From the NCBI RefSeq assembly GCF_001431465.1, contig NZ_LDJJ01000005.1, positions 1 to 64,000 of the forward strand: a DNA stretch of 64,000 nucleotides, read 5' to 3'. This document shows, piece after piece, positions 19,644 through 30,645 of the stretch. The position numbers were made by a program, and so were the translations under genes. Under the pieces are notes generated by a model. That model had not been told where the DNA came from. It was given only the letters and a program-made list of their open reading frames with translations, and did no database searches. This DNA is from Stenotrophomonas terrae (lineage in GTDB: Bacteria > Pseudomonadota > Gammaproteobacteria > Xanthomonadales > Xanthomonadaceae). Each line of letters begins with the position of its first letter. Position 1 is the stretch's first letter.

Positions 19644-20285
19644 ATGACCGAAGCCCATGTATTCGTCATCGGCATCTTGCTGGCCTGGCTGGCCGGCATC
19701 CGTGTCTACCTGACCGTGTTCGGTGTCGGCATGGCCGGGCTGATGGGCTGGGTGGACCTGCCCCCGGCACTGCAGGCCACCGAGTCCTGGTGGGTGCTGG
19801 GCACCTCCGGTGCGCTGGCCGTGGCCGAGTTCTTTGCCGACAAGATCCCCGGCGTGGATTCGATCTGGGACCTGTTGCAGACCCTGGCCCGGGTCCCGGC
19901 CGGCGCCTTTCTCGCCGCTGCCACGCTCTCGCCCAATGGCGAACTCAGCACCGGGGTATTGGCTGCCGGCGCCGGCATCGCACTGACCAGCCATGGCCTC
20001 AAGGCCGGCACCCGCGCCCTGCTCAATACCTCACCGGAACCGGCCAGCAACTGGGTGGCCTCGTTTGCCGAAGACAGTGTGGTGATCGGAGCCCTGGCAT
20101 TGGCCTTTGCCCATCCCTGGCTGGCATTGATCTTCGTGATCAGCGCCAGCGTCATCGGCGCCCTGGTTGTCTGGCTGGTATGGCGCACGCTGTGGCGCGG
20201 ACTCAAGCGCATGTTCGCCAGCGCTGACACGCCAGCATCGGCAACCTCAACGCCCGGCGACCACTCGCTGCCGCCCGCCCCCTGA
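19644..20285 (+). CDS. DUF4126 membrane protein
   Basis: 213 residues, strongly hydrophobic. Family features are PALQATESWWVLG, EFFADKIPGVDSIWDLLQT, PAGAFLAAATL, TSHGLKAGTRALLNTSPEPASNW and a final cluster of helices. The function is unknown. ATG 19644 is used; it is 14 bp from the following response-regulator gene. Confidence 0.82.
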   Translation: MTEAHVFVIGILLAWLAGIRVYLTVFGVGMAGLMGWVDLPPALQATESWWVLGTSGALAVAEFFADKIPGVDSIWDLLQTLARVPAGAFLAAATLSPNGELSTGVLAAGAGIALTSHGLKAGTRALLNTSPEPASNWVASFAEDSVVIGALALAFAHPWLALIFVISASVIGALVVWLVWRTLWRGLKRMFASADTPASATSTPGDHSLPPAP

Positions 20286-20299
20286 ACCATAATCACCTG

Positions 20300-22116
20300 A
20301 TGGCCAGCACCGACACACTCACCGCATCTGCCCGCCCGCTACGCGCGGAAACTCCTCCTGCCGATTACTCGCAGCGCTGGAGCGTGCGCAATGCGCCGCC
20401 CACAGAAGCGGTGCAGGCACAGCTCAAGACCGGCCAGGACAGCGGCGCGGCGGCGCTGGCCAGTGATGTCGGCGATGACACCCCATACCGGGTGCTGATC
20501 GTCGAGGACAACCGCTCACAGGCGCTGTTCGCGCAGAGCGTGCTGCATGGCGCCGGTATGCAGGCCTTCGTGCAGATGGACGTGGAAGGCGTGCAACAGG
20601 CGATCAGCGAACACCGCCCCGACCTGATTCTGATGGACCTGCACATGCCCGGGCTGGACGGCATGCGCTTGACCGCGATGATCCGCCAGCAGCCGCACCA
20701 GCAGCTGCTGCCGATCGTCTTCCTCACCGGCGAAGCCGACCCGGACCGCCAGTTCGAGGTGCTCGACTGCGGTGCCGACGACGTGCTGGTCAAGCCGATC
20801 CGCCCGCGCCACCTGGTCGCCGCCGTTGCCAACCGCATCCGCCGCAACCGCATGCAGCCGCTGGGCAAGGTCGACCCCGGCCCGCTGTTGAACAACCCCG
20901 AGACCGGCCTGCCAACCCGCCACAACGTGATGCAGCAGTTGCAGGCGGCCATCGCCGAGCAGCAATCGGCCGGCCTGCTGTTCATCGAGATCGCCAGCGC
21001 GCTGGGCCTGCGTGAGCGCTATGGCTACGCCAGCTACGAGCGCTTGATGGTGCAGGCCGGGCAGCGCCTGGCCGAAAACCTGCGCCCGCATCTGTTGGCC
21101 CGGCTCAATGACAACAGCTTCCTGCTGCTCAGCCGCGGCATGGATGCAGCCGATGTGCCGGCGCTTGCACAGCGGGTGCGCGAAGGCCTGTCGGCGCAGC
21201 CGTTTGCGCCACGCGAGGACGAATCGGTGTTGCTGCGCTGCGTGGTCGGCCATGCCCACCTGTCGCAGGACCTCAACGATGCCGATGCCGCGCTGGAAGC
21301 GGTGGAGCGCACTGCCCTGCAGGCGCGGCTGAGCACCGCCGGCGTTTCCGCCTATGAAAGCAGCAACGTTGCCGTCAACAACGAACATCTGGCCCTGCTG
21401 GATGGCCAGATCGAACTGGCCTACCAGCCCATCGTCGCCGTCGCCGGTGGCGATACCGCCCAGTACCAGGTGCTGCTGCGTCTGCGCCAGAGCAATGGCA
21501 CCCTGCTTTCCGCCGGCCAAGTGATTCCCGCCGCCGAGGCCGCCGGTCGCATCGCCGACCTTGACCAGCAGGTGGTCGAACACGCGCTGGGGCTGCTGCA
21601 CCTGTACCAGTTCGCGCAGCCGCCGATGCGCCTGTTCCTTTCCCAGTCGATGCGCAGCCTGGCGCGCAGCGCCTATGCCGAATGGCTGCTCAATGCGTTG
21701 CAGGAACGCCAGGTGGCCGGCAACGGTCTGGTCATCGACGTCCGTCTATCCGATGCGCTGGTGCATGCGGTGAGCCTGCAGCAGTTCTGCGCGCAGCTGA
21801 TGCCGGCCGGCGTGCAGTTCTGCCTGAGCCAGTTTGAACCCAGCGCCGAGGCCAATGCACTGCTCACCCAGTTGCCGCTGAGCTTCGTCCGCATGGCCGC
21901 ACGCTACGCCGAAAGCCACACCAATCAGAAGCTGCGCGACGAACTGCGCGGCGCGATCGATCTGGCCCACCGCGCCAACCTGCAGATCATCGGCCAGCAG
22001 ATCGAAGACCCGCAGGCCGCCGCGGCCATGTGGATGGGCGGCATCGATTTCATCCAGGGCAACGTGGTGCAACGCGCAGGTAGCGAGCTCAACTTCGACT
22101 TCCAGAACGCGGTGCT

Positions 22117-22120
<4 letters not shown>
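20300..22120 (+). CDS. Response regulator with degenerate GGDEF and EAL domains
   Basis: 606 residues. A receiver domain (about residues 63-185) has the acidic pocket in LIVEDN, phospho-acceptor Asp in LILMDLHMPGLDG and the conserved Lys in VLVKPI. A GGDEF-like domain (about 195-345) has NDNSF where the active GGDEF should be. An EAL-like domain (about 365-600) has QVLLRL in place of the catalytic Glu motif. It is therefore probably a phospho-controlled c-di-GMP binder or protein-interaction module rather than an enzyme, in the manner of FimX-like proteins. It overlaps the following kinase gene by 4 bases. Confidence 0.87.
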
Positions 22121-24542
<2,422 letters not shown>

Positions 24543-24546
<4 letters not shown>

Positions 24547-24566
24547 TCGCGCTGCTGCGCGATCAG
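24543..24566. terminator. Hairpin containing both stop codons of a convergent pair
   Basis: CTGATCGCGC - TGCT - GCGCGATCAG forms a perfect 10-bp stem. The kinase TGA (24544-24546) lies in the left arm and the bacterioferritin stop in the right arm. The trailing T-run is poor, so it may act as a bidirectional but weak terminator. Confidence 0.55.
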
Positions 24567-25033
24567 TCTTCCAGCTTGGTGAGCAGGTAGTTCGGCTCGC
24601 CGATGCGCGCGATCAGATCGAGCTGGGTTTCCAGCCAATCGATGTGCTCTTCCTCCGAGTCGAGGATCTTCACGAACAGCTCGCGGCTGACGTAATCGCT
24701 GGTCGATTCGGCATAGGCCACGGCGTCGCGCAGCACGGCCGCCGCTTCGCTCTCCAGCGCCAGATCGCACTTGAGGATTTCAGTGGGGTTTTCGCCGATG
24801 CGCAGCTTGCCCAGCGCCTGGAAGTTGGGCAGGCCTTCAAGGAACAGAATGCGATCGGAAAGCACATCGGCGTGCTTCATCTCGTCGATCGATTCCTTGT
24901 ATTCGTGTTCGGCCAGCTCGTTCAAGCCCCAGTTCTTCAGCATCTTGGCGTGCAGGAAGTACTGGTTGATGGCGGTCAGCTCGTTGTAGAGGACCTTGTT
25001 GAGAAATTCGATGACCTTGGCGTCGCCTTTCAT
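24563..25033 (-). CDS. bfr: Bacterioferritin
   Basis: A 156-residue iron-storage subunit forming a 24-mer with haem. The ferroxidase ligands Glu18, Glu51, His54, Glu94, Glu127 and His130 and haem ligand Met52 (in DEMKHAD) are all present. A GGAG lies about 8 bases before ATG 25033. It is downstream of bfd on the same strand, with a strong hairpin between them. Iron control through the Fur-like sites upstream of bfd is likely if they share a transcript. Confidence 0.95.
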   Translation of the reverse strand: MKGDAKVIEFLNKVLYNELTAINQYFLHAKMLKNWGLNELAEHEYKESIDEMKHADVLSDRILFLEGLPNFQALGKLRIGENPTEILKCDLALESEAAAVLRDAVAYAESTSDYVSRELFVKILDSEEEHIDWLETQLDLIARIGEPNYLLTKLED

Positions 25034-25113
25034 GGCGCTGACTCCGACTATTGGAACCAGCGCACTTTACCGTTTGCCGGCAGACAATGAAGGAACGCGA
25101 ATCGTGATCATTA

Positions 25114-25134
25114 GCCAGCGCTGTTGGCGCTGGC
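25114..25134. other. Intercistronic hairpin between bfd and bfr
   Basis: GCCAGCGC - TGTTG - GCGCTGGC is a perfect 8-bp stem just after the bfd stop. No T-run follows on the minus strand, so it is more likely an RNA-stability or processing element than a terminator. Confidence 0.5.
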
Positions 25135-25146
25135 GGCAGGGCCGGC

Positions 25147-25347
25147 TCAGGCCGCCCGCAGCAAGGGCAGGGGCAGCTCGCGGCTGGCGCGCGCCTGCTC
25201 CAGCAGGCCGGCGGCCATGTCCAGGCAGGACCCGCAATTGGAACCGCAACCGGTACGCATGGTCAGCTCGGACACGCTGTCGCAGCCGGCAAGCGCGGCT
25301 TCACGGATCTGGTGATCGGTAACTCCAGTGCAGATGCAAACGTACAC
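25147..25347 (-). CDS. bfd: Bacterioferritin-associated ferredoxin
   Basis: A 66-residue [2Fe-2S] protein that reduces bacterioferritin to release iron. The four Cys ligands are CIC near the start and GCGSNCGSC (Cys spacing as in Bfd). I use GTG 25347, giving the family start VYVCICTGVTDHQI, with AGGGG upstream; an ATG 54 bases earlier would add 18 unrelated residues. Fur-like sites lie 56-93 bp upstream. Confidence 0.93.
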   Translation of the reverse strand: MYVCICTGVTDHQIREAALAGCDSVSELTMRTGCGSNCGSCLDMAAGLLEQARASRELPLPLLRAA

Positions 25348-25402
25348 GGCTTGACGCCCCTGAACCCGGCACGTATCGGCCGTGTCAGCATTCAATCGCA
25401 AA

Positions 25403-25440
25403 TGCGAATGGTTGTCAATTTCGGACGTTAATCATTATTA
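25403..25440. promoter_or_regulatory. Two candidate Fur boxes upstream of bfd
   Basis: 25403-25417 (TGCGAATGGTTGTCA) matches the 7-1-7 Fur core TGATAATNATTATCA at 10 of 14 positions, and 25426-25440 (CGTTAATCATTATTA) matches at 11 of 14. Both lie upstream of bfd; the second overlaps the rppH stop codon. The AT-rich character stands out locally. Binding is inferred. Confidence 0.55.
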
Positions 25441-26039
25441 ATCTTCTTGCCGCGCCAGACCCCAGGCCGGCGTGGACGCTTGCGGGGGCGCTCATGGCCG
25501 GCACTGCTGCCAGGCATCCACGCCTCCTGTGCGGCCGCTGGCATCGCCTGCACGCCCTGCCCGGCAATACCCCGCGCCAACGGCGCCAGATGGCGCAGCG
25601 CGCGGGCATAGACGCCACGCTTGAAGATCACTACATGTTCCACCGGGTACCAGAAGTCCACCCAGCGCCAGTGATCGAACTCCGGCGTATCGGTTTCATC
25701 CAGACGCACATGCGCCTCGTCACCGGTCAGGCGCAGCAGGAACCAGACCTGCTTCTGGCCGATGCAGACCTGTTTTTCGGTGTGCCGGATGGCCCGGGTA
25801 GGCAGCCGGTAGCGAAGCCAACCGGGGGTCGCCCCCAGGACTTCAACATGTTCAGGCAGCAGGCCGGTTTCTTCCTGCAATTCGCGATACATGGCCTCGA
25901 CCGGGGTTTCGTCGGTATTCATGCCACCCTGCGGGAACTGCCAGCCATCCCGGCGCACACGTCGTGCCCAGAACACCTGCCCGTCTTCCCGCATCAGCAC
26001 AATGCCGACGTTCGGTCGATAGCCGTCCGGATCGATCAC
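25428..26039 (-). CDS. rppH: RNA 5'-pyrophosphohydrolase RppH
   Basis: A 203-residue Nudix enzyme that removes pyrophosphate from mRNA 5' ends and starts decay. The Nudix box is [23 protein letters not shown], with [14 protein letters not shown] at the start and [17 protein letters not shown] later. GTG 26039 has AGGAG 8 bases upstream and matches the family N-terminus; an ATG 54 bases earlier would add 18 residues. The C-terminal tail is basic ([10 protein letters not shown]), longer than in E. coli and typical of xanthomonads. Confidence 0.93.
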   Translation of the reverse strand: MIDPDGYRPNVGIVLMREDGQVFWARRVRRDGWQFPQGGMNTDETPVEAMYRELQEETGLLPEHVEVLGATPGWLRYRLPTRAIRHTEKQVCIGQKQVWFLLRLTGDEAHVRLDETDTPEFDHWRWVDFWYPVEHVVIFKRGVYARALRHLAPLARGIAGQGVQAMPAAAQEAWMPGSSAGHERPRKRPRRPGVWRGKKINND

Positions 26040-26115
26040 GATGCGGACTCCTAAAATTTCTACTGCCGACGACTCTGCCATGGCTGCTGTCATGCCACAA
26101 GCACAGAAAAACCTG

Positions 26116-26144
26116 TTGACAAAATGTTACGCCGCCACCAGAAT
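26116..26144 (+). promoter_or_regulatory. Promoter of the tRNA cluster
   Basis: A perfect -35 TTGACA (26116-26121), a 17-bp spacer and -10 CAGAAT (26139-26144) place the transcript start about 7 bp before the tRNA-Met gene. Confidence 0.75.
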
Positions 26145-26157
26145 TACCGGCTCCCAA

Positions 26158-26234
26158 GGCTATGTAGCTCAGCCGGTTAGAGCACAGCACTCATAATGCT
26201 GGGGTCGGTGGTTCGAGTCCACCCATAGCCACCA
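26158..26234 (+). tRNA. tRNA-Met (CAT)
   Basis: 77 nt including an encoded CCA. Acceptor arms GGCTATG/CATAGCC pair fully; the anticodon loop CTCATAA (CAT at 26192-26194) is closed by CAGCA/TGCTG, and the T-loop is TTCGAGT. The full 7-bp acceptor pairing indicates an elongator rather than initiator tRNA. Confidence 0.95.
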
Positions 26235-26260
26235 AGGGACGCAGGTTTGACCTGCACTAC

Positions 26261-26335
26261 AGCCCCGTCGCCAAGCGGTAAGGCATCTGACTCTGACTCA
26301 GACATTCGGAGGTTCGAATCCTTCCGGGGCTGCCA
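26261..26335 (+). tRNA. tRNA-Gln (CTG), copy 1
   Basis: 75 nt with CCA. Acceptor AGCCCCG/CGGGGCT; anticodon stem TCTGA/TCAGA around loop CTCTGAC with CTG at 26293-26295; T-loop TTCGAAT. Its sequence is identical to the copy at 26440. It lies 26 bp after tRNA-Met, likely on the same transcript. Confidence 0.94.
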
Positions 26336-26341
26336 GACACA

Positions 26342-26377
26342 AAAGGGCCTGATCGAAAGATCAGGCCCTTTCTGTTT
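26342..26377 (+). terminator. Rho-independent terminator after tRNA-Gln copy 1
   Basis: AAAGGGCCTGATC - GAAA - GATCAGGCCCTTT makes a 13-bp stem, followed by CTGTTT. Confidence 0.85.
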
Positions 26378-26420
26378 CATCCGCCACACCCACACAGGCC
26401 AACCCAGCGGCCAGATGTGC

Positions 26421-26426
26421 GATAAT
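26421..26426 (+). promoter_or_regulatory. Candidate -10 box for tRNA-Gln copy 2
   Basis: GATAAT lies 13 bp before the tRNA, downstream of the first terminator. No good -35 is visible. It suggests the second tRNA-Gln has its own promoter. Confidence 0.45.
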
Positions 26427-26439
26427 CGCCACGCACCAT

Positions 26440-26514
26440 AGCCCCGTCGCCAAGCGGTAAGGCATCTGACTCTGACTCAGACATTCGGAGGTTCGAATCC
26501 TTCCGGGGCTGCCA
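26440..26514 (+). tRNA. tRNA-Gln (CTG), copy 2
   Basis: Identical in sequence to the copy at 26261-26335, with the same CTG anticodon (26472-26474) and encoded CCA. It is followed by a related but diverged terminator, suggesting duplication of a tRNA-terminator unit. Confidence 0.94.
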
Positions 26515-26520
26515 TATACA

Positions 26521-26553
26521 AAAGACCTGATCGAGAGATCAGGTCTTTTTTTT
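26521..26553 (+). terminator. Rho-independent terminator after tRNA-Gln copy 2
   Basis: AAAGACCTGATC - GAGA - GATCAGGTCTTT is a 12-bp stem followed by a run of Ts to 26553. Confidence 0.9.
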
Positions 26554-26632
26554 GTGCGCGATCCGGCAGCAGGGAGTTGAGCGACAGCAAGCCACCCCGC
26601 CCCGCCAACTGCTCCGCCAACTCCAAAACGAC

Positions 26633-26658
26633 AAAAGCCCGGCCGAAGCCGGGCTTTT
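26633..26658 (-). terminator. Terminator of rplM-rpsI (possibly bidirectional)
   Basis: AAAAGCCCGGC - CGAA - GCCGGGCTTTT is an 11-bp stem ending in Ts on both strands, 42 bp after the rpsI stop. Confidence 0.85.
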
Positions 26659-26699
26659 GCTTTCCCAGTGGGATTCCGAAGAACCCCACCCCAAAGCGA

Positions 26700-27092
26700 T
26701 TAACGCTTGGAGAACTGGGTGGCGCGACGTGCCTTGTGCAGGCCGACCTTCTTACGCTCGACTTCACGAGCGTCACGGGTCATGAAGCCAGCCTTGCGCA
26801 GCTCGGACTTCAGGGTTTCGTCGTACTCGACCAGTGCACGGGCGATGCCCAGACGGATCGCACCGGCCTGGCCGGTGGTGCCACCACCAGCAGCAGTGAC
26901 AAGAATGTCAAAGCTTTCGGTGTTCTGGGTCAGTTCCAGCGGCTGACGCACGATCATACGTGCGGTCTCACGGCCAAAGAACTCGTCCAGCGGACGGCCA
27001 TTGACGGTGATGTTGCCAGTGCCCTTGCGCAGGAACACGCGAGCGGTGGAGGACTTGCGGCGGCCAGTGCCGTAGTTTTGAGTGATAGCCAT
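26700..27092 (-). CDS. rpsI: 30S ribosomal protein S9
   Basis: 130 residues with the family core: [20 protein letters not shown], the [19 protein letters not shown] motif and the basic tail [17 protein letters not shown], which reaches into the ribosomal P site. It starts 2 bp after the rplM stop, the universal rplM-rpsI pair. Confidence 0.98.
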   Translation of the reverse strand: MAITQNYGTGRRKSSTARVFLRKGTGNITVNGRPLDEFFGRETARMIVRQPLELTQNTESFDILVTAAGGGTTGQAGAIRLGIARALVEYDETLKSELRKAGFMTRDAREVERKKVGLHKARRATQFSKR

Positions 27093-27094
27093 GA

Positions 27095-27523
27095 TTAGAT
27101 ATCCAGAACCTGCGGCTGCTGTGCTGCGTGCGGATGCTCAGTGCCTGCATAGACCTTGAGCTTGCGGTACATCTGACGACCCAGCGGGCCCTTCGGCAGC
27201 ATGCCCTTGACGGCGATCTCGATCACGCGCTCCGGGTGACGCTCCAGCGCCTGCTCCAGGGATTCGGTCTTCAGGTTACCGATGTAGCCGGTGAAGCGAT
27301 GGTACTTCTTGTCCTTCAGCTTCTTGCCGGTAACAGTAATCTTGTCGGCATTGATGACGACCAGGTAATCACCGGTGTCAACGTGCGGGGTGTAAACCGG
27401 CTTGTGCTTGCCACGCAGGCGGCGAGCCAGCTCGGTGGAGAGACGGCCCAGCGTCTTGCCGGCGGCGTCAACGAGGTACCAGTCGCGCTGGACGGTCTCG
27501 TTCTTTGCAGTGAAAGTGCTCAT
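27095..27523 (-). CDS. rplM: 50S ribosomal protein L13
   Basis: 142 residues. Typical motifs are [29 protein letters not shown] and [25 protein letters not shown] 27523 follows an 80-nt leader from the promoter at 27612-27640. It heads the rplM-rpsI operon and is divergent from coq7. Confidence 0.98.
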   Translation of the reverse strand: MSTFTAKNETVQRDWYLVDAAGKTLGRLSTELARRLRGKHKPVYTPHVDTGDYLVVINADKITVTGKKLKDKKYHRFTGYIGNLKTESLEQALERHPERVIEIAVKGMLPKGPLGRQMYRKLKVYAGTEHPHAAQQPQVLDI

Positions 27524-27611
27524 AAAGAACTCAGGTAGGTCGGGCTGATTACGGCGAGATGAACCACCGGAACTTTGCCACGCGTTGTGAAGGTGAAACA
27601 GAAGAGGCGGG

Positions 27612-27640
27612 ATTGTACTGGCCGCACGCCGCCGGCGCAA
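27612..27640 (-). promoter_or_regulatory. rplM promoter
   Basis: On the minus strand a -35 TTGCGC, exactly 17 bp, then -10 TACAAT. The start site would be near 27605, leaving a leader of about 80 nt. Confidence 0.6.
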
Positions 27641-27743
27641 GTCACGCCCTGAACGGCCACGCCCTGAACAGCCGCGGGTCCGCGGCTTGGCAGGTTCAGG
27701 GCCAGCGGCGAGAATCGCCACATACCCCACTGCACTGCCCGCC

Positions 27744-28388
27744 ATGATCACCGCCCGCGTACATACGCCACTGGACCACCTGCTGACCGAAGCCCAGCGC
27801 GCCCTGGACACGGTGTTCGGCAATCCGCCGGCCGCCCGCCCCAACCCCGCCGGCGACACCCCCGAAGTGGTGCTGGAGCCGGCCGAGGTCCGTCACGCCG
27901 CCGGCCTGATGCGCATCAACCACGTCGGCGAGGTCTGCGCGCAGGGGCTGTATTTCGGCCAGGCTGCGGTCGCCCGCGACCCCGCCACGCGCGCGCACCT
28001 GCTGGAAGCCGCGCAGGAAGAGACCGACCACCTGAGCTGGTGCGCCGACCGCCTGCGCGAACTGGACAGCCGCCCGAGCCTGTTCAACCCGCTCTGGTAT
28101 GCCGGCAGCTACACCATCGGCACCCTGGCCGGCCTGCGCGGCGATGGCTGGAACCTGGGCTTCGTGGTGGAGACCGAGCGCCAGGTGGAAGCGCACCTGG
28201 ACGAGCACCTGGAAACCCTGCCACCGGCCGATCAACGCAGCCGCGAGATCCTCAAGGTGATGAAGATCGATGAGGCACGCCACGCCGAACACGCCGAACA
28301 TGCCGGCGCGCGCAAGCTGCCCTTCCCGATCCCATCAGTGATGGCACTGGCCTCCAAGGCAATGAAGGCCGTGGCCTACCGGATTTAA
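27744..28388 (+). CDS. coq7: Coq7-type demethoxyubiquinone hydroxylase
   Basis: A 214-residue di-iron monooxygenase adding the last ring hydroxyl in ubiquinone synthesis. The helical-bundle iron ligands are in [31 protein letters not shown] and the ExxH of [11 protein letters not shown]. Xanthomonads use Coq7 in place of UbiF. ATG 27744 gives the normal length. Membrane-associated, and monocistronic here. Confidence 0.93.
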   Translation: MITARVHTPLDHLLTEAQRALDTVFGNPPAARPNPAGDTPEVVLEPAEVRHAAGLMRINHVGEVCAQGLYFGQAAVARDPATRAHLLEAAQEETDHLSWCADRLRELDSRPSLFNPLWYAGSYTIGTLAGLRGDGWNLGFVVETERQVEAHLDEHLETLPPADQRSREILKVMKIDEARHAEHAEHAGARKLPFPIPSVMALASKAMKAVAYRI

Positions 28389-28398
28389 GGCACCACCT

Positions 28399-28551
28399 GT
28401 AGAGCCGAGCCATGCTCGGCTGAGGCCTTACCAGGAAAGCCGCACCTGTAGTGCCGAGCCATGCTCGGCTGGGGCCTTACCGGGAAAGCCTCTGCCGAGC
28501 ATGGCTCGGCACTACGCATAGAGCCCCCTGCCGAGCATGGCTCGGCACTAC
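28399..28551. repeat. SMAG repeat cluster, two forward and two inverted copies
   Basis: Forward copies lie at 28399-28422 (GTAGAGCC variant) and 28448-28471; inverted copies at 28492-28515 and 28528-28551. The cluster spans nearly the whole gap between the convergent coq7 and SMR genes, ending 2 bp before the SMR stop. Confidence 0.92.
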
Positions 28552-28553
28552 GG

Positions 28554-28868
28554 TCAGCTGACCATTTTCAGGCCGATCACACCGGTCACGATCAGGCCGA
28601 TGCACAGCAGGCGTGGCCAGCTGGCGCTGTCACCGAACAGGATCACCCCGGCGATCGCCACACCCACGGCGCCAATCCCGGTCCAGATCGCATAGCCGGT
28701 ACCTACCGGTATCGTGCGCAGCGCCTGGGTCAGCAACCATAGGCTGATGCCGGCAAACACCACGGTGAACACACTCGGCCAGAGCCGGGTAAAGCCTTCG
28801 CTGAACTTCAGGCCCAGCGCAAAACCAATCTCGAACAGGCCCGCAAGCAGCAGGTAGATCCAGGGCAT
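28554..28868 (-). CDS. sugE: SMR-family guanidinium exporter (Gdx/SugE type)
   Basis: A 104-residue, four-helix small multidrug resistance protein. The active-site Glu is in the first helix (LLAGLFEIGFALGLK), and the Gdx subtype signature GYAIWTGIGAVG is present rather than the EmrE pattern. SugE/Gdx proteins exchange guanidinium for protons. ATG 28868 has AAGGAAG about 6 bases upstream. The structured leader immediately before it resembles a guanidine-II riboswitch, which supports the substrate. Downstream lies a SMAG cluster. Confidence 0.92.
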   Translation of the reverse strand: MPWIYLLLAGLFEIGFALGLKFSEGFTRLWPSVFTVVFAGISLWLLTQALRTIPVGTGYAIWTGIGAVGVAIAGVILFGDSASWPRLLCIGLIVTGVIGLKMVS

Positions 28869-28884
28869 CGCCAACTTCCTTTAC

Positions 28885-28928
28885 AAAAAAAAGACGGCGG
28901 CCCGGTGAATGCACACCGGGCCGCCGTC
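28885..28928 (-). terminator. Terminator between speD and the SMR gene
   Basis: A 15-bp GC stem (arms 28914-28928 and 28893-28907), 6-nt loop, then eight Ts on the minus strand, 17 bp before the SMR start codon. It can end speD transcription and also serve as the riboswitch off-state. Confidence 0.85.
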
Positions 28929-28968
28929 GGCAAACGTCTGCATCAGATGCAGGGCGGGCCGTCCCGCC
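28885..28968 (-). promoter_or_regulatory. Guanidine-II (mini-ykkC) riboswitch with terminator platform
   Basis: On the minus strand, hairpin P1 (28953-28968) is GGCGGG-ACGG-CCCGCC. A 21-nt linker contains CTGCAT-CTG-ATGCAG. Hairpin P2 (28920-28931) is GCCG-ACGG-CGGC. Both loops are ACGG, the ACGR hallmark of this class. P2 overlaps the left arm of the terminator (28914-28928 with 28893-28907, then eight Ts at 28885-28892), so ligand-bound P2 and the terminator exclude each other. This predicts guanidine turns the SMR gene on. P2 is short (4 bp). Confidence 0.75.
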
Positions 28969-28974
28969 AGTTTT

Positions 28975-29002
28975 TGCGCAGACCGGCATGCCGGCCTGCG
29001 CA
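28975..29002. other. Strong palindrome just downstream of speD
   Basis: Arms TGCGCAGACCGGCA and TGCCGGCCTGCGCA pair over 14 bp with one G-T. On the minus strand it is followed by As, not Ts, so it is not a classic terminator. It may protect the speD 3' end or insulate the riboswitch fold. Confidence 0.55.
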
Positions 29003-29010
29003 GACGGTGC

Positions 29011-29805
29011 TTACTCGGCCAGGTTGCGGCCGTGGAACAGCTCTTCGATCTCGCGGCGCAACAGCGCCTCGATCTTCATGCGTTCCTTGAAGGACAGGTT
29101 CTTGGCCTTCTCTTCGAACAGGTACTTGTCCAGGTCAAAGTCCTGCAGGTGCATCTTCGTGTGGAAGATATTTTCCTGATAGACATTGACGTCGAACATC
29201 TCGTAACGCGACTTGATGTTCTTGGCCAGGAAGTTCTGGATCGAGTTGATCTTGTGATCGATGTAGTGCTTCTTGCCCTTTACGTCACGGGTGAAGCCAC
29301 GCACGCGGTAATCCATGATCACGATGTCTGATTCCAGACTCTCGATCAGGTAGTTCAGCGCCTTCAACGGCGAAATCACGCCACAGGTAGCCACGTCGAT
29401 ATCGGCACGGAAGGTTGCAATACCTTCCTGCGGGTGCGTTTCCGGATAGGTGTGCACGGTGATGTGCGACTTGTCCATGTGCGCAACCACGGCGTCGGAG
29501 ATCAACTCCTTGCCGGCCTGCTTCTTGTCGATCACCGGTTCCTCGGAAATGAGAATTGTGACCGAGGCACCCTGTGGGTCGTAATCCTGACGCGCAATGT
29601 TCAGGATGTTCGCACCGATGATTTCAGCCACATCGGTGAGGATCTGCGTGAGTCGATCGGCGTTGTATTCCTCGTCGATGTACTCGATATAACGCTGGCG
29701 CTCCTCTTCGGTACGCGCATAACAGACGTCATAAATGTTGAAGCTCAAGGCCTTGGTGAGGTTGTTGAATCCTTGCAACCTCAGGCGAGGCAACGGCTTG
29801 ACCAC
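29011..29805 (-). CDS. speD: S-adenosylmethionine decarboxylase proenzyme SpeD
   Basis: 264 residues, E. coli-type. The self-cleavage site is Ser113 in [13 protein letters not shown], which becomes the pyruvoyl cofactor; this supplies the aminopropyl donor for spermidine. The conserved [19 protein letters not shown] and [12 protein letters not shown] are present. It is divergent from clp with a 150-bp gap, as in xanthomonads. Confidence 0.96.
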   Translation of the reverse strand: MVKPLPRLRLQGFNNLTKALSFNIYDVCYARTEEERQRYIEYIDEEYNADRLTQILTDVAEIIGANILNIARQDYDPQGASVTILISEEPVIDKKQAGKELISDAVVAHMDKSHITVHTYPETHPQEGIATFRADIDVATCGVISPLKALNYLIESLESDIVIMDYRVRGFTRDVKGKKHYIDHKINSIQNFLAKNIKSRYEMFDVNVYQENIFHTKMHLQDFDLDKYLFEEKAKNLSFKERMKIEALLRREIEELFHGRNLAE

Positions 29806-29955
29806 GGCGGTCGATCCTGTAGATGGTGGGAAAGGCGGAAGTATGGGGCAAAGTCCCTCCCTGTGATACTTGCTCCGTGATGCCCGTTTGCCCCTTATGC
29901 TCAGCGTCGTTAAGCTTGCCCATTAAGCAAGTTCATCCAAACTGTGAACGCCATC

Positions 29956-30645
29956 ATGAGCCAAGGTAACGCCAACACCGTGTCCAACGTGCGTCTTGCC
30001 TCCAGCCCGCTGGCGCTGGATATCGCTACCATCGACCGATTCCTGGCCCACAGCCACCGTCGCCGCTACCCGGCGCGGACCGATGTGTTCCGTCCGGGTG
30101 ACCCTGCGGGAACCATGTATTACGTGATCAGCGGCTCGGTCAGCATCATTGCCGAGGAGGACGACGACCGTGAACTGGTACTGGGCTACTTCGGCGCCGG
30201 GGAGTTTGTCGGCGAAATGGGCCTGTTCATCGAGTCGGACAAGCGCGAAGTGATCCTGCGCACCCGCACCCCCTGCGAACTGGCCGAGATCAGCTACGAG
30301 AGGCTGCACCAGCTGTTCCTGGGCCCACTGTCAGTGGATGCGCCCAAGCTGCTGTACGCCATTGGCTCGCAGATCTCCCGCCGCCTGCTGCACACCAGCC
30401 GCAAGGCCAGCCGCTTGGCCTTCCTGGACGTGACCGACCGCATCGTGCGCACCTTGCACGATCTGTCCAAGGAGCCGGAGTCGATGAGCCACCCCCAGGG
30501 CACCCAGCTGCGCGTCTCGCGCCAGGAAATCGCCCGCCTGGTGGGGTGTTCGCGGGAAATGGCCGGCCGCGTGCTGAAGAAGCTGCAGGTCGACGGGCTG
30601 CTGCATGCCCGCGGCAAGACCGTCGTGCTGTACGGGACGCGCTGA
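29956..30645 (+). CDS. clp: CRP-like global regulator Clp
   Basis: 229 residues. An N-terminal cyclic-nucleotide-binding fold (FRPGDPAGTMYYVISGSVSI, GYFGAGEFVGEMGLF) is followed by a C-terminal helix-turn-helix (RVSRQEIARLVGCSREMAGRVLKKL). In Xanthomonas, Clp binds c-di-GMP and controls virulence and extracellular enzymes; the same residues around the pocket (EEDDDRELVLG) are kept here. ATG 29956 matches the family start (MSxGN); an upstream in-frame GTG 29944 is possible. Confidence 0.95.
   Translation: MSQGNANTVSNVRLASSPLALDIATIDRFLAHSHRRRYPARTDVFRPGDPAGTMYYVISGSVSIIAEEDDDRELVLGYFGAGEFVGEMGLFIESDKREVILRTRTPCELAEISYERLHQLFLGPLSVDAPKLLYAIGSQISRRLLHTSRKASRLAFLDVTDRIVRTLHDLSKEPESMSHPQGTQLRVSRQEIARLVGCSREMAGRVLKKLQVDGLLHARGKTVVLYGTR

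Noticed and set aside
28975..29002. speD Rho-independent terminator
   Set aside because: The palindrome is followed by As on the minus strand; the true T-tract terminator is at 28885-28928.
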